Shown: positions 48,016 through 60,043 of the stretch, piece by piece
Layout of the letters: each line of letters begins with the position of its first letter
How positions within the stretch are numbered: the first letter of the stretch is position 1
NCBI RefSeq assembly: GCF_051348905.1
Contig: NC_135232.1
Location: 789,808,775 to 789,872,774 of the forward strand
Length of the DNA stretch: 64,000 nucleotides
Direction: 5' to 3'
Origin: Ranitomeya variabilis
Taxonomy: Eukaryota > Chordata > Amphibia > Anura > Dendrobatidae
Made by a program: the position numbers and the translations under genes
Notes under the pieces: generated by a model
What the model saw: the letters and a program-made list of their open reading frames with translations, nothing else
Databases searched by the model: none
Told to the model about the DNA's origin: nothing

Positions 48016-49341
48016 TATTTTAAAGTTTGTGTGACATTCATACTTTGTCTCAGTTGTTGGAAATATGAAAAAGGAAAAAAAATGTATCAGATCTGCGCTT
48101 CATATTAACATTTAGAGAAAATTAGAAGCCGTATTTAGGTTTGAACTTGTCATAGAACGTAGAAGGAGCAGATACTAAAGGCTCATTGACACAAACAATA
48201 GCATATAGGGCACAATAAATTATTGCATATTGTTTGCCTAGTGATTGGTGTTCTGTTTCCTGTTTTCAGTAGTCCCAAGTTCTTTTTTTAATTTGAACCT
48301 TTTTAAAAGTCATTTTTGTATGTGTTTACAAGATATGCAAAACGTGGACATTCTTTGGCTAAAAAGTGTCGAAATAAGTTTAAAGATGAGAACAGAGTGA
48401 TATCAGCTGCCTTGTCCTCATAAACACTTTCTGCTTCGCTAACGAGATCACTGAAATCATGTAAGCAGGTAATTTTTGGAGAGCCGAAATTCAGTGGAAA
48501 TGAGTTTTTTGTTATTAAGTTAATTTTTATGGTAAGAAATTAGTTTATAATTTTGGACAAATCATCTGATCTCTTTTCATAATAATCTAGCGTTAACACA
48601 AATTACCACTATAAAATCTGAAGCAGTAAACTTTGTGAAAGCCAAATTTTGTATCAGTCTGAAATCTTTTGGCCATTAATGTACAGTCCTAGATATTTTT
48701 AGAAAAACTGTAAAAGGAAAAAATGAGGAATGGAAAAACTTCTAAAGAAAAGCTTAGCTGACTTCTAAAATCAGGATATCTAGCAGGAGCACTTCAGAAA
48801 ATTTCCCTGCATTCATTTGGACTAAAACAAATGTTCTCTGATAGTCTTATCATATGGCTAAAATTATTTCCTTTGTTTTGACTAATATCCTTCCCAAACC
48901 AGTGTCCCATTAGCGTACAACGAAACTGATGTTCCAAGCCATTTTTCTAGGCTTAAGTTCCTAAGGGTCAGTGGCTACTGCATTGAAGCTGTAGAAAGTA
49001 AAAAAGATCAAAGCTTGAGAGTCAGAAACCAGCAAAATCAACCCCTTTTGTGGTCTTGCATACATTACTGTGCCACATTTTACCAACAGGGAACTCTGTT
49101 AGTAATTTATAATGAACTCCTGGCATGTAAGACTAAAAAAGTGCATGTAATGAGTTTTAGTATGAAATAGATCTTTCCCTTTTACATTATATGCATTTTC
49201 TTTCTGATCAGTTTTACCTTTACAAATAAGAAAACAAAAGCAAAGTTCCATAGAGAAAAGAAATCTTTCTGTTATCCAGTCATCAGGAAAATGTTGAGTA
49301 TCTAGATTTGACAAAACACCTACTTCAAGTAAGAGACTTGT

Positions 49342-49427
49342 GGCTCTGTGGCGCAATGGATAGCGCATTGGACTTCTAGGGAACTGATGTGATTCAAAGG
49401 TTGTGGGTTCGAGTCCCACCAGAGTCG
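49342..49427 (+). tRNA. tRNA-Arg-TCT: tRNA-Arg(UCU) gene 29
   Basis: Standard G57 version; counterpart of genes 13 and 21. The higher-order match ends shortly after it. Confidence 0.97.
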
Positions 49428-49542
49428 TATTTTAAAGTTTGTGTGACATTCATACTTTGTCTCAGTTGTTGGAAATATGAAAAAGGAAAAAAAATTTATC
49501 AGATCTGCGCTTCATATTAACATTTAGAGAAAATTAGAAGTC

Positions 49543-49560
49543 CGAGTCCCACCAGAGTCG
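49543..49560 (+). pseudogene. tRNA-Arg 3' fragment (after gene 29)
   Basis: 18-nt fragment plus TTTT. Confidence 0.87.
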
Positions 49561-50886
49561 TATTTTAAAGTTTGTGTGACATTCATACTTTGTCTCAGTT
49601 GTTGGAAATATGAAAAAGGAAAAAAAATGTATCAGATCTGCGCTTCATATTAACATTTAGAGAAAATTAGAAGCCGTATTTAGGTTTGAACTTGTCAAAG
49701 AACGTAGAAGGAGCAGATACTAAAGGCTCATTGACACAAACAATAGCATATAGGGCACAATAAATTATTGCATATTGTTTGTCTAGTAATTGGTGTTCTG
49801 TTTCCTGTTTTCAGTAGTCCCAAGTTCTTTTTTTAATTTGAACCTTTTTAGAAGTCATTTTTGTATGTGTTTACAAGATATGCAAAACGTGGACATTCTT
49901 TGGCTAAAAAGTGTCGAAATAAGTTTAAAGATGAGAACAGAGTGATATCAGCTGCCTTGTCCTCATAAACACTTTCTGCTTCGCTAACGAGATCACTGAA
50001 ATCATGTAAGCAGGTAATTTTTGGAGAGCCGAAATTCAGTGGAAATGAGTTTTTTGTTATTAAGTTAATTTTTATGGTAAGAAATTAGTTTATAATTTTG
50101 GACAAATCATCTGATCTCTTTTCATAATAATCTAGCGTTAACACAAATTACCACTATAAAATCTGAAGCAGTAAACTTTGTGAAAGCCAAATTTTGTATC
50201 AGTCTGAAATCTTTTGGCCATTAATGTACAGTCCTAGATATTTTTAGAAAAACTGTAAAAGGAAAAAATGAGGAAAGGAAAAACTTCTAAAGAAAAGCAT
50301 TGCTGACTTCTAAAATCAGGATATCTAGCAGGAGCACTCCATTAAATTTCCCTGCATTTATTTGGACTAAAACAAATGTTCTCTGATAGTCTTATCATAT
50401 GGCTAAAATTATTTCCTTTGTTTTGACTAATATCCTTCCCAAACCAGTGTCCCATTAGCGTACAACGAAACTAATGTTCCAAGCCATTTTTCTAGGCTTA
50501 AGTTCCTAAGGGTCAGTGGCTACTGCATTGAAGCTGTAGAAAGTAAAAAAGATCAAAGCTTGAGAGTCAGAAACCAGCAAAATCAACCCCTTTTGTGGTC
50601 TTGCATACATTACTGTGCCACATTTTACCAACAGGGAACTCTGTTAGTAATTTATAATGAACTCCTGGCATGTAAGACTAAAAAAGTGCATGTAATGAGT
50701 TTTAGTATGAAATAGATCTTTCCCTTTTACATTATATGCATTTTCTTTCTGATCAGTTTTACCTTTACAAATAAGAAAACAAAAGCAAAGTTCCATAGAG
50801 AAAAGAAATCTTTCTGTTATCCAGTCATCAGGAGAATGTTGAGTATCTAGATTTGACAAAACACCTACTTCAAGTAAGAGACTTGT

Positions 50887-50972
50887 GGCTCTGTGGCGCA
50901 ATGGATAGCGCATTGGACTTCTAGGGAACTGATGTGATTCAAAGGTTGTGGGTTCGAGTCCCACCAGAGTCG
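50887..50972 (+). tRNA. tRNA-Arg-TCT: tRNA-Arg(UCU) gene 30
   Basis: Standard G57 version. The upstream unit has private changes (CTCCATTAAATTTCC, TTTTTAGAAGTC) and the marker CTAGTAATTGG. Confidence 0.97.
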
Positions 50973-52298
50973 TATTTTAAAGTTTGTGTGACATTCATAC
51001 TTTGTCTCAGTTGTTGGAAATATGAAAAAGGAAAAAAAATGTATCAGATCTGCGCTTCATATTAACATTTAGAGAAAATTAGAAGCCGTATTTAGGTTTG
51101 AACTTGTCAAAGAACGTAGAAGGAGCAGATACTAAAGGCTCATTGACACAAACAATAGCATATAGGGCACAATAAATTATTGCATATTGTTTGTCTAGTG
51201 ATTGGTGTTCTGTTTCCTGTTTTCAGTAGTCCCAATTTCTTTTTTTAATTTGAACCTTTTTAAAAGTCATTTTTGTATGTGTTTACAAGATATGCAAAAC
51301 GTGGACATTCTTTGGCTAAAAAGTGTCGAAATAAGTTTAAATATGAGAACAGAGTGATATCAGCTGCCTTGTCCTCATAAACACTTTCTGCTTCGCTAAC
51401 GAGATCACTGAAATCATGTAAGCAGGTAATTTTTGGAGAGCCGAAATTCAGTGGAAATGAGTTTTTTGTTATTAAGTTAATTTTTATGGTAAGAAATTAG
51501 TTTATAATTTTGGACAAATCATCTGATCTCTTTTCATAATAATCTAGCGTTAACACAAATTACCACTATAAAATCTGAAGCAGTAAACTTTGTGAAAGCC
51601 AAATTTTGTATCAGTCTGAAATCTTTTGGCCATTAATGTACAGTCCTAGATATTTTTAGAAAAACTGTAAAAGGAAAAAATGAGGAAAGGAAAAACTTCT
51701 AAAGAAAAGCATTGCTGACTTCTAAAATCAGGATATCTAGCAGGAGCACTCCAGAAAATTTCCCTGCATTTATTTGGACTAAAACAAATGTTCTCTGATA
51801 GTCTTATCATATGGCTAAAATTATTTCCTTTGTTTTGACTAATATCCTTCCCAAACCAGTGTCCCATTAGCGTACAACGAAACTGATGTTCCAAGCCATT
51901 TTTCTAGGCTTAAGTTCCTAAGGGTCAGTGGCTACTGCATTGAAGCTGTAGAAAGTAAAAAAGATCAAAGCTTGAGAGTCAGAAACCAGCAAAATCAACC
52001 CCTTTTGTGGTCTTGCATACATTACTGTGCCACATTTTACCAACAGGGAACTCTGTTAGTAATTTATAATGAACTCCTGGCATGTAAGACTAAAAAAGTG
52101 CATGTAATGAGTTTTAGTATGAAATAGATCTTTCCCTTTTACATTATATGCATTTTCTTTCTGATCAGTTTTACCTTTACAAATAAGAAAACAAAAGCAA
52201 AGTTCCATAGAGAAAAGAAATCTTTCTGTTATCCAGTCATCAGGAAAATGTTGAGTATCTAGATTTGACAAAACACCTACTTCAAGTAAAAGACTTGT

Positions 52299-52384
52299 GG
52301 CTCTGTGGTGCAATGGATAGCGCATTGGACTTCTAGGTAACTGATGTGATTCAAAGGTTGTGGGTTCGAGTCCCACCAGAGTCG
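52299..52384 (+). tRNA. tRNA-Arg-TCT: tRNA-Arg(UCU) gene 31, U11 class
   Basis: GTGC D stem and GGTAACTGATGTG intron; the last U11 gene in the window. Confidence 0.95.
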
Positions 52385-53710
52385 TATTTTAAAGTTTGTG
52401 TGACATTCATACTTTGTCTCAGTTGTTGGAAATGTGAAAAAGGAAAAAAAATGTATCAGATCTGCGCTTCATATTAACATTTAGAGAAAATTAGAAGCCG
52501 TATTTAGGTTTGAACTTGTCAAAGAACGTAGAAGGAGCAGATACTAAAGGCTCATTGACACAAACAATAGCATATAGGGCACAATAAATTATTGCATATT
52601 GTTTGTCTAGTGATTGGTGTTCTGTTTCCTGTTTTCAGTAGTCCCAATTTCTTTTTTTAATTTGAACCTTTTTAAAAGTCATTTTTGTATGTGTTTACAA
52701 GATATGCAAAACGTGGACATTCTTTGGCTAAAAAGTGTCGAAATAAGTTTAAAGATGAGAACAGAGTGATATCAGCTGCCTTGTCCTCATAAACACTTTC
52801 TGCTTCGCTAACGAGATCACTGAAATCATGTAAGCAGGTAATTTTTGGAGAGCCGAAATTCAGTGGAAATGAGTTTTTTGTTATTAAGTTAATTTTTATG
52901 GTAAGAAATTAGTTTATAATTTTGGACAAATCATCTGATCTCTTTTCATAATAATCTAGCGTTAACACAAATTACCACTATAAAATCTGAAGCAGTAAAC
53001 TTTGTGAAAGCCAAATTTTGTATCAGTCTGAAATCTTTTGGCCATTAATGTACAGTCCTAGATATTTTTAGAAAAACTGTAAAAGGAAAAAATGAGGAAA
53101 GGAAAAACTTCTAAAGAAAAGCATAGCTGACTTCTAAAATCAGGATATCTAGCAGGAGCACTCCAGAAAATTTCCCTGCATTTATTTGGACTAAAACAAA
53201 TGTTCTCTGATAGTCTTATCATATGGCTAAAATTATTTCCTTTGTTTTGACTAATATCCTTCCCAAACCAGTGTCCCATTAGCGTACAACGAAACTGATG
53301 TTCCAAGCCATTTTTCTAGGCTTAAGTTCCTAAGGGTCAGAGGCTACTGCATTGAAGCTGTAGAAAGTAAAAAAGATCAAAGCTTGAGAGTCAGAAACCA
53401 GCAAAATCAACCCCTTTTGTGGTCTTGCATACATTACTGTGCCACATTTTACCAACAGGGAACTCTGTTAGTAATTTATAATGAACTCCTGGCATGTAAG
53501 ACTAAAAAAGTGCATGTAATGAGTTTTAGTATGAAATAGATCTTTCCCTTTTACATTATATGTATTTTCTTTCTGATCAGTTTTACCTTTACAAATAAGA
53601 AAACAAAAGCAAAGTTCCATAGAGAAAAGAAATCTTTCTGTTATCCAGTCATCAGGAAAATGTTGAGTATCTAGATTTGACAAAACACCTACTTCAAGTA
53701 AGAGACTTGT

Positions 53711-53796
53711 GGCTCTGTGGCGCAATGGATAGCGCATTGGACTTCTAGGGAACTGATGTGATTCAAAGGTTGTGGGTTCGAGTCCCACCAGAGTCG
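53711..53796 (+). tRNA. tRNA-Arg-TCT: tRNA-Arg(UCU) gene 32
   Basis: Standard G57 version with TATATGTATTTTC upstream. One 1,545-bp step follows. Confidence 0.97.
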
Positions 53797-53911
53797 TATT
53801 TTAAAGTTTGTGTGACATTCATACTTTGTCTCAGTTGTTGGAAATATGAAAAAGGAAAAAAAATTTATCAGATCTGCGCTTCATATTAACATTTAGAGAA
53901 AATTAGAAGTC

Positions 53912-53929
53912 CGAGTCCCACCAGAGTCG
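53912..53929 (+). pseudogene. tRNA-Arg 3' fragment (after gene 32)
   Basis: 18-nt fragment plus TTTT. Confidence 0.87.
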
Positions 53930-55255
53930 TATTTTAAAGTTTGTGTGACATTCATACTTTGTCTCAGTTGTTGGAAATATGAAAAAGGAAAAAAAATGTA
54001 TCAGATCTGCGCTTCATATTAACATTTAGAGAAAATTAGAAGCCGTATTTAGGTTTGAACTTGTCATAGAACGTAGAAGGAGCAGATACTAAAGGCTCAT
54101 TGACACAAACAATAGCATATAGGGCACAATAAATTATTGCATATTGTTTGTCTAGTGATTGGTGTTCTGTTTCCTGTTTTCAGTAGTCCCAAGTTCTTTT
54201 TTTAATTTGAACCTTTTTAAAAGTCATTTTTGTATGTGTTTACAAGATATGCAAAACGTGGACATTCTTTGGCTAAAAAGTGTCGAAATAAGTTTAAAGA
54301 TGAGAACAGAGTGATATCAGCTGCCTTGTCCTCATAAACACTTTCTGCTTCGCTAACGAGATCACTGAAATCATGTAAGCAGGTAATTTTTGGAGAGCCG
54401 AAATTCAGTGGAAATGAGTTTTTTGTTATTAAGTTAATTTTTATGGTAAGAAATTAGTTTATAATTTTGGACAAATCATCTGATCTCTTTTCATAATAAT
54501 CTAGCGTTAACACAAATTACCACTATAAAATCTGAAGCAGTAAACTTTGTGAAAGCCAAATTTTGTATCAGTCTGAAATCTTTTGGCCATTAATGTACAG
54601 TCCTAGATATTTTTAGAAAAACTGTAAAAGGAAAAAATGAGGAAAGGAAAAACTTCTAAAGAAAAGCATTGCTGACTTCTAAAATCAGGATATCTAGCAG
54701 GAGCACTCCAGAAAATTTCCCTGCATTTATTTGGACTAAAACAAATGTTCTCTGATAGTCTTATCATATGGCTAAAATTATTTCCTTTGTTTTGACTAAT
54801 ATCCTTCCCAAACCAGTGTCCCATTAGCGTACAACGAAACTGATGTTCCAAGCCATTTTTCTAGGCTTAAGTTCCTAAGGGTCAGTGGCTACTGCATTGA
54901 AGCTGTAGAAAGTAAAAAAGATCAAAGCTTGAGAGTCAGAAACCAGCAAAATCAACCCCTTTTGTGGTCTTGCATACATTACTGTGCCACATTTTACCAA
55001 CAGGGAACTCTGTTAGTAATTTATAATGAACTCCTGGCATGTAAGACTAAAAAAGTGCATGTAATGAGTTTTAGTATGAAATAGATCTTTCCCTTTTACA
55101 TTATATGCATTTTCTTTCTGATCAGTTTTACCTTTACAAATAAGAAAACAAAAGCAAAGTTCCATAGAGAAAAGAAATCTTTCTGTTATCCAGTCATCAG
55201 GAGAATGTTGAGTATCTAGATTTGACAAAACACCTACTTCAAGTAAGAGACTTGT

Positions 55256-55341
55256 GGCTCTGTGGCGCAATGGATAGCGCATTGGACTTCTAGGGAACTG
55301 ATGTGATTCAAAGGTTGTGGGTTCGAGTCCCACCAGAGTCG
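55256..55341 (+). tRNA. tRNA-Arg-TCT: tRNA-Arg(UCU) gene 33
   Basis: Standard G57 version with the CATCAGGAGAATG marker. No 133-bp duplication after it. Confidence 0.97.
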
Positions 55342-56667
55342 TATTTTAAAGTTTGTGTGACATTCATACTTTGTCTCAGTTGTTGGAAATATGAAAAAGG
55401 AAAAAAAATGTATCAGATCTGCGCTTCATATTAACATTTAGAGAAAATTAGAAGCCGTATTTAGGTTTGAACTTGTCAAAGAACGTAGAAGGAGCAGATA
55501 CTAAAGGCTCATTGACACAAACAATAGCATATAGGGCACAATAAATTATTGCATATTGTTTGTCTAGTGATTGGTGTTCTGTTTCCTGTTTTCAGTAGTC
55601 CCAATTTCTTTTTTTAATTTGAACCTTTTTAAAAGTCATTTTTGTATGTGTTTACAAGATATGCAAAACGTGGACATTCTTTGGCTAAAAAGTGTCGAAA
55701 TAAGTTTAAATATGAGAACAGAGTGATATCAGCTGCCTTGTCCTCATAAACACTTTCTGCTTCGCTAACGAGATCACTGAAATCATGTAAGCAGGTAATT
55801 TTTGGAGAGCCGAAATTCAGTGGAAATGAGTTTTTTGTTATTAAGTTAATTTTTATGGTAAGAAATTAGTTTATAATTTTGGACAAATCATCTGATCTCT
55901 TTTCATAATAATCTAGCGTTAACACAAATTACCACTATAAAATCTGAAGCAGTAAACTTTGTGAAAGCCAAATTTTGTATCAGTCTGAAATCTTTTGGCC
56001 ATTAATGTACAGTCCTAGATATTTTTAGAAAAACTGTAAAAGGAAAAAATGAGGAAAGGAAAAACTTCAAAAGAAAAGCATAGCTGACTTCTAAAATCAG
56101 GATATCTAGCAGGAGCACTCCAGAAAATTTCCCTGCATTTATTTGGACTAAAACAAATGTTCTCTGATAGTCTTATCATATGGCTAAAATTATTTCCTTT
56201 GTTTTGACTAATATCCTTCCCAAACCAGTGTCCCATTAGCGTACAACGAAACTGATGTTCCAAGCCATTTTTCTAGGCTTAAGTTCCTAAGGGTCAGAGG
56301 CTACTGCATTGAAGCTGTAGAAAGTAAAAAAGATCAAAGCTTGAGAGTCAGAAACCAGCAAAATCAACCCCTTTTGTGGTCTTGCATACATTACTGTGCC
56401 ACATTTTACCAACAGGGAACTCTGTTAGTAATTTATAATGAACTCCTGGCATGTAAGACTAAAAAAGTGCATGTAATGAGTTTTAGTATGAAATAGATCT
56501 TTCCCTTTTACATTATATGTATTTTCTTTCTGATCAGTTTTACCTTTACAAATAAGAAAACAAAAGCAAAGTTCCATAGAGAAAAGAAATCTTTCTGTTA
56601 TCCAGTCATCAGGAAAATGTTGAGTATCTAGATTTGACAAAACACCTACTTCAAGTAAGAGACTTGT

Positions 56668-56753
56668 GGCTCTGTGGCGCAATGGATAGCGCATTGGACT
56701 TCTAGGGAACTGATGTGATTCAAAGGTTGTGGGTTCGAGTCCCACCAGAGTCG
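56668..56753 (+). tRNA. tRNA-Arg-TCT: tRNA-Arg(UCU) gene 34
   Basis: Standard G57 version; its unit has TATATGTATTTTC and a private A in AACTTCAAAAGAAAAG. Confidence 0.97.
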
Positions 56754-56868
56754 TATTTTAAAGTTTGTGTGACATTCATACTTTGTCTCAGTTGTTGGAA
56801 ATATGAAAAAGGAAAAAAAATTTATCAGATCTGCGCTTCATATTAACATTTAGAGAAAATTAGAAGTC

Positions 56869-56886
56869 CGAGTCCCACCAGAGTCG
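56869..56886 (+). pseudogene. tRNA-Arg 3' fragment (after gene 34)
   Basis: 18-nt fragment plus TTTT. Confidence 0.87.
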
Positions 56887-58212
56887 TATTTTAAAGTTTG
56901 TGTGACATTCATACTTTGTCTCAGTTGTTGGAAATATGAAAAAGGAAAAAAAATGTATCAGATCTGCGCTTCATATTAACATTTAGAGAAAATTAGAAGC
57001 CGTATTTAGGTTTGAACTTGTCATAGAACGTAGAAGGAGCAGATACTAAAGGCTCATTGACACAAACAATAGCATATAGGGCACAATAAATTATTGCATA
57101 TTGTTTGTCTAGTGATTGGTGTTCTGTTTCCTGTTTTCAGTAGTCCCAAGTTCTTTTTTTAATTTGAACCTTTTTAAAAGTCATTTTTGTATGTGTTTAC
57201 AAGATATGCAAAACGTGGACATTCTTTGGCTAAAAAGTGTCGAAATAAGTTTAAAGATGAGAACAGAGTGATATCAGCTGCCTTGTCCTCATAAACACTT
57301 TCTGCTTCGCTAACGAGATCACTGAAATCATGTAAGCAGGTAATTTTTGGAGAGCCGAAATTCAGTGGAAATGAGTTTTTTGTTATTAAGTTAATTTTTA
57401 TGGTAAGAAATTAGTTTATAATTTTGGACAAATCATCTGATCTCTTTTCATAATAATCTAGCGTTAACACAAATTACCACTATAAAATCTGAAGCAGTAA
57501 ACTTTGTGAAAGCCAAATTTTGTATCAGTCTGAAATCTTTTGGCCATTAATGTACAGTCCTAGATATTTTTAGAAAAACTGTAAAAGGAAAAAATGAGGA
57601 ATGGAAAAACTTCTAAAGAAAAGCTTAGCTGACTTCTAAAATCAGGATATCTAGCAGGAGCACTTCAGAAAATTTCCCTGCATTCATTTGGACTAAAACA
57701 AATGTTCTCTGATAGTCTTATCATATGGCTAAAATTATTTCCTTTGTTTTGACTAATATCCTTCCCAAACCAGTGTCCCATTAGCGTACAACGAAACTGA
57801 TGTTCCAAGCCATTTTTCTAGGCTTAAGTTCCTAAGGGTCAGTGGCTACTGCATTGAAGCTGTAGAAAGTAAAAAAGATCAAAGCTTGAGAGTCAGAAAC
57901 CAGCAAAATCAACCCCTTTTGTGGTCTTGCATACATTACTGTGCCACATTTTACCAACAGGGAACTCTGTTAGTAATTTATAATGAACTCCTGGCATGTA
58001 AGACTAAAAAAGTGCATGTAATGAGTTTTAGTATGAAATAGATCTTTCCCTTTTACATTATATGCATTTTCTTTCTGATCAGTTTTACCTTTACAAATAA
58101 GAAAACAAAAGCAAAGTTCCATAGAGAAAAGAAATCTTTCTGTTATCCAGTCATCAGGAAAATGTTGAGTATCTAGATTTGACAAAACACCTACTTCAAG
58201 TAAGAGACTTGT

Positions 58213-58298
58213 GGCTCTGTGGCGCAATGGATAGCGCATTGGACTTCTAGGGAACTGATGTGATTCAAAGGTTGTGGGTTCGAGTCCCACCAGAGTCG
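58213..58298 (+). tRNA. tRNA-Arg-TCT: tRNA-Arg(UCU) gene 35
   Basis: Standard G57 version in a GAGGAATGG unit, like genes 13, 21 and 29. Confidence 0.97.
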
Positions 58299-58413
58299 TA
58301 TTTTAAAGTTTGTGTGACATTCATACTTTGTCTCAGTTGTTGGAAATATGAAAAAGGAAAAAAAATTTATCAGATCTGCGCTTCATATTAACATTTAGAG
58401 AAAATTAGAAGTC

Positions 58414-58431
58414 CGAGTCCCACCAGAGTCG
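58414..58431 (+). pseudogene. tRNA-Arg 3' fragment (after gene 35)
   Basis: 18-nt fragment plus TTTT. The following spacer has AGAGACAATTAG, a private change. Confidence 0.87.
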
Positions 58432-59757
58432 TATTTTAAAGTTTGTGTGACATTCATACTTTGTCTCAGTTGTTGGAAATATGAAAAAGGAAAAAAAATG
58501 TATCAGATCTGCGCTTCATATTAACATTTAGAGACAATTAGAAGCCGTATTTAGGTTTGAACTTGTCAAAGAACGTAGAAGGAGCAGATACTAAAGGCTC
58601 ATTGACACAAACAATAGCATATAGGGCACAATAAATTATTGCATATTGTTTGTCTAGTAATTGGTGTTCTGTTTCCTGTTTTCAGTAGTCCCAAGTTCTT
58701 TTTTTAATTTGAACCTTTTTAAAAGTCATTTTTGTATGTGTTTACAAGATATGCAAAACGTGGACATTCTTTGGCTAAAAAGTGTCGAAATAAGTTTAAA
58801 GATGAGAACAGAGTGATATCAGCTGCCTTGTCCTCATAAACACTTTCTGCTTCGCTAACGAGATCACTGAAATCATGTAAGCAGGTAATTTTTGGAGAGC
58901 CGAAATTCAGTGGAAATGAGTTTTTTGTTATTAAGTTAATTTTTATGGTAAGAAATTAGTTTATAATTTTGGACAAATCATCTGATCTCTTTTCATAATA
59001 ATCTAGCGTTAACACAAATTACCACTATAAAATCTGAAGCAGTAAACTTTGTGAAAGCCAAATTTTGTATCAGTCTGAAATCTTTTGGCCATTAATGTAC
59101 AGTCCTAGATATTTTTAGAAAAACTGTAAAAGGAAAAAATGAGGAAAGGAAAAACTTCTAAAGAAAAGCATTGCTGACTTCTAAAATCAGGATATCTAGC
59201 AGGAGCACTCCAGAAAATTTCCCTGCATTTATTTGGACTAAAACAAATGTTCTCTGATAGTCTTATCATATGGCTAAAATTATTTCCTTTGTTTTGACTA
59301 ATATCCTTCCCAAACCAGTGTCCCATTAGCGTACAACGAAACTGATGTTCCAAGCCATTTTTCTAGGCTTAAGTTCCTAAGGGTCAGTGGCTACTGCATT
59401 GAAGCTGTAGAAAGTAAAAAAGATCAAAGCTTGAGAGTCAGAAACCAGCAAAATCAACCCCTTTTGTGGTCTTGCATACATTACTGTGCCACATTTTACC
59501 AACAGGGAACTCTGTTAGTAATTTATAATGAACTCCTGGCATGTAAGACTAAAAAAGTGCATGTAATGAGTTTTAGTATGAAATAGATCTTTCCCTTTTA
59601 CATTATATGCATTTTCTTTCTGATCAGTTTTACCTTTACAAATAAGAAAACAAAAGCAAAGTTCCATAGAGAAAAGAAATCTTTCTGTTATCCAGTCATC
59701 AGGAGAATGTTGAGTATCTAGATTTGACAAAACACCTACTTCAAGTAAGAGACTTGT

Positions 59758-59842
59758 GGCTCTGTGGCGCAATGGATAGCGCATTGGACTTCTAGGGAAC
59801 TGATGTGATTCAAAGGTTGTGGGTTCGAGTCCCACCAGAGTC
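59758..59842 (+). tRNA. tRNA-Arg-TCT: tRNA-Arg(UCU) gene 36, discriminator and 3' flank replaced
   Basis: The cloverleaf is intact through CAGAGTC, but the next base is T instead of G73, and the usual GTATTTT trailer is gone. The nearest TTTT is at 59854-59857 (CAGTTTTACC), so a transcript would have a longer trailer. G73 helps arginine tRNA identity and 3' processing in many eukaryotes, so function is doubtful. Confidence 0.8.
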
Positions 59843-59983
59843 TTTCTGATCAGTTTTACCTTTACAAATAAGAAAACAAAAGCAAAGTTCCATAGAGAAA
59901 AGAAATCTTTCTGTTATCCAGTCATCAGGAGAATGTTGAGTATCTAGATTTGACAAAACACCTACTTCAAGTAAGAGACTTGT

Positions 59984-60043
59984 GGCTCTGTGGCGCAATG
60001 GATAGCGCATTGGACTTCTAGGGAACTGATGTGATTCAAAGGT
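59984..60043 (+). pseudogene. Truncated tRNA-Arg(UCU) (locus 37)
   Basis: The 5' acceptor strand, D arm, anticodon arm and intron are intact up to TTCAAAGGT. The 25 bases of T arm and 3' acceptor strand are missing, replaced by CAAAGGT, a copy of the preceding seven bases. The normal GTATTTT follows. It has an A box but no B box, so pol III transcription is unlikely. The loss explains the 1,394-bp distance to gene 38. Confidence 0.9.

Larger units (their letters stand above)
36396..49696 (+). repeat. Higher-order repeat, copy B (period 11,842 bp)
   Basis: This matches 24554-37854 at a constant shift. The match ends just after gene 29, where copy A has CTTGTCATAGAACG and copy B has CTTGTCAAAGAACG, and where the next unit is not of the A59 class. 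I saw no mismatch at the markers I checked, but did not compare every base. Confidence 0.9.

Noticed and set aside
36396-49696. Dismissing copy B of the 11.8-kb repeat as an assembly duplicate
   Set aside because: Not provable from sequence. The match ends at different flanking units on the two sides, which a simple copy error at a contig join would not by itself explain, so I kept it with a request for long-read support.
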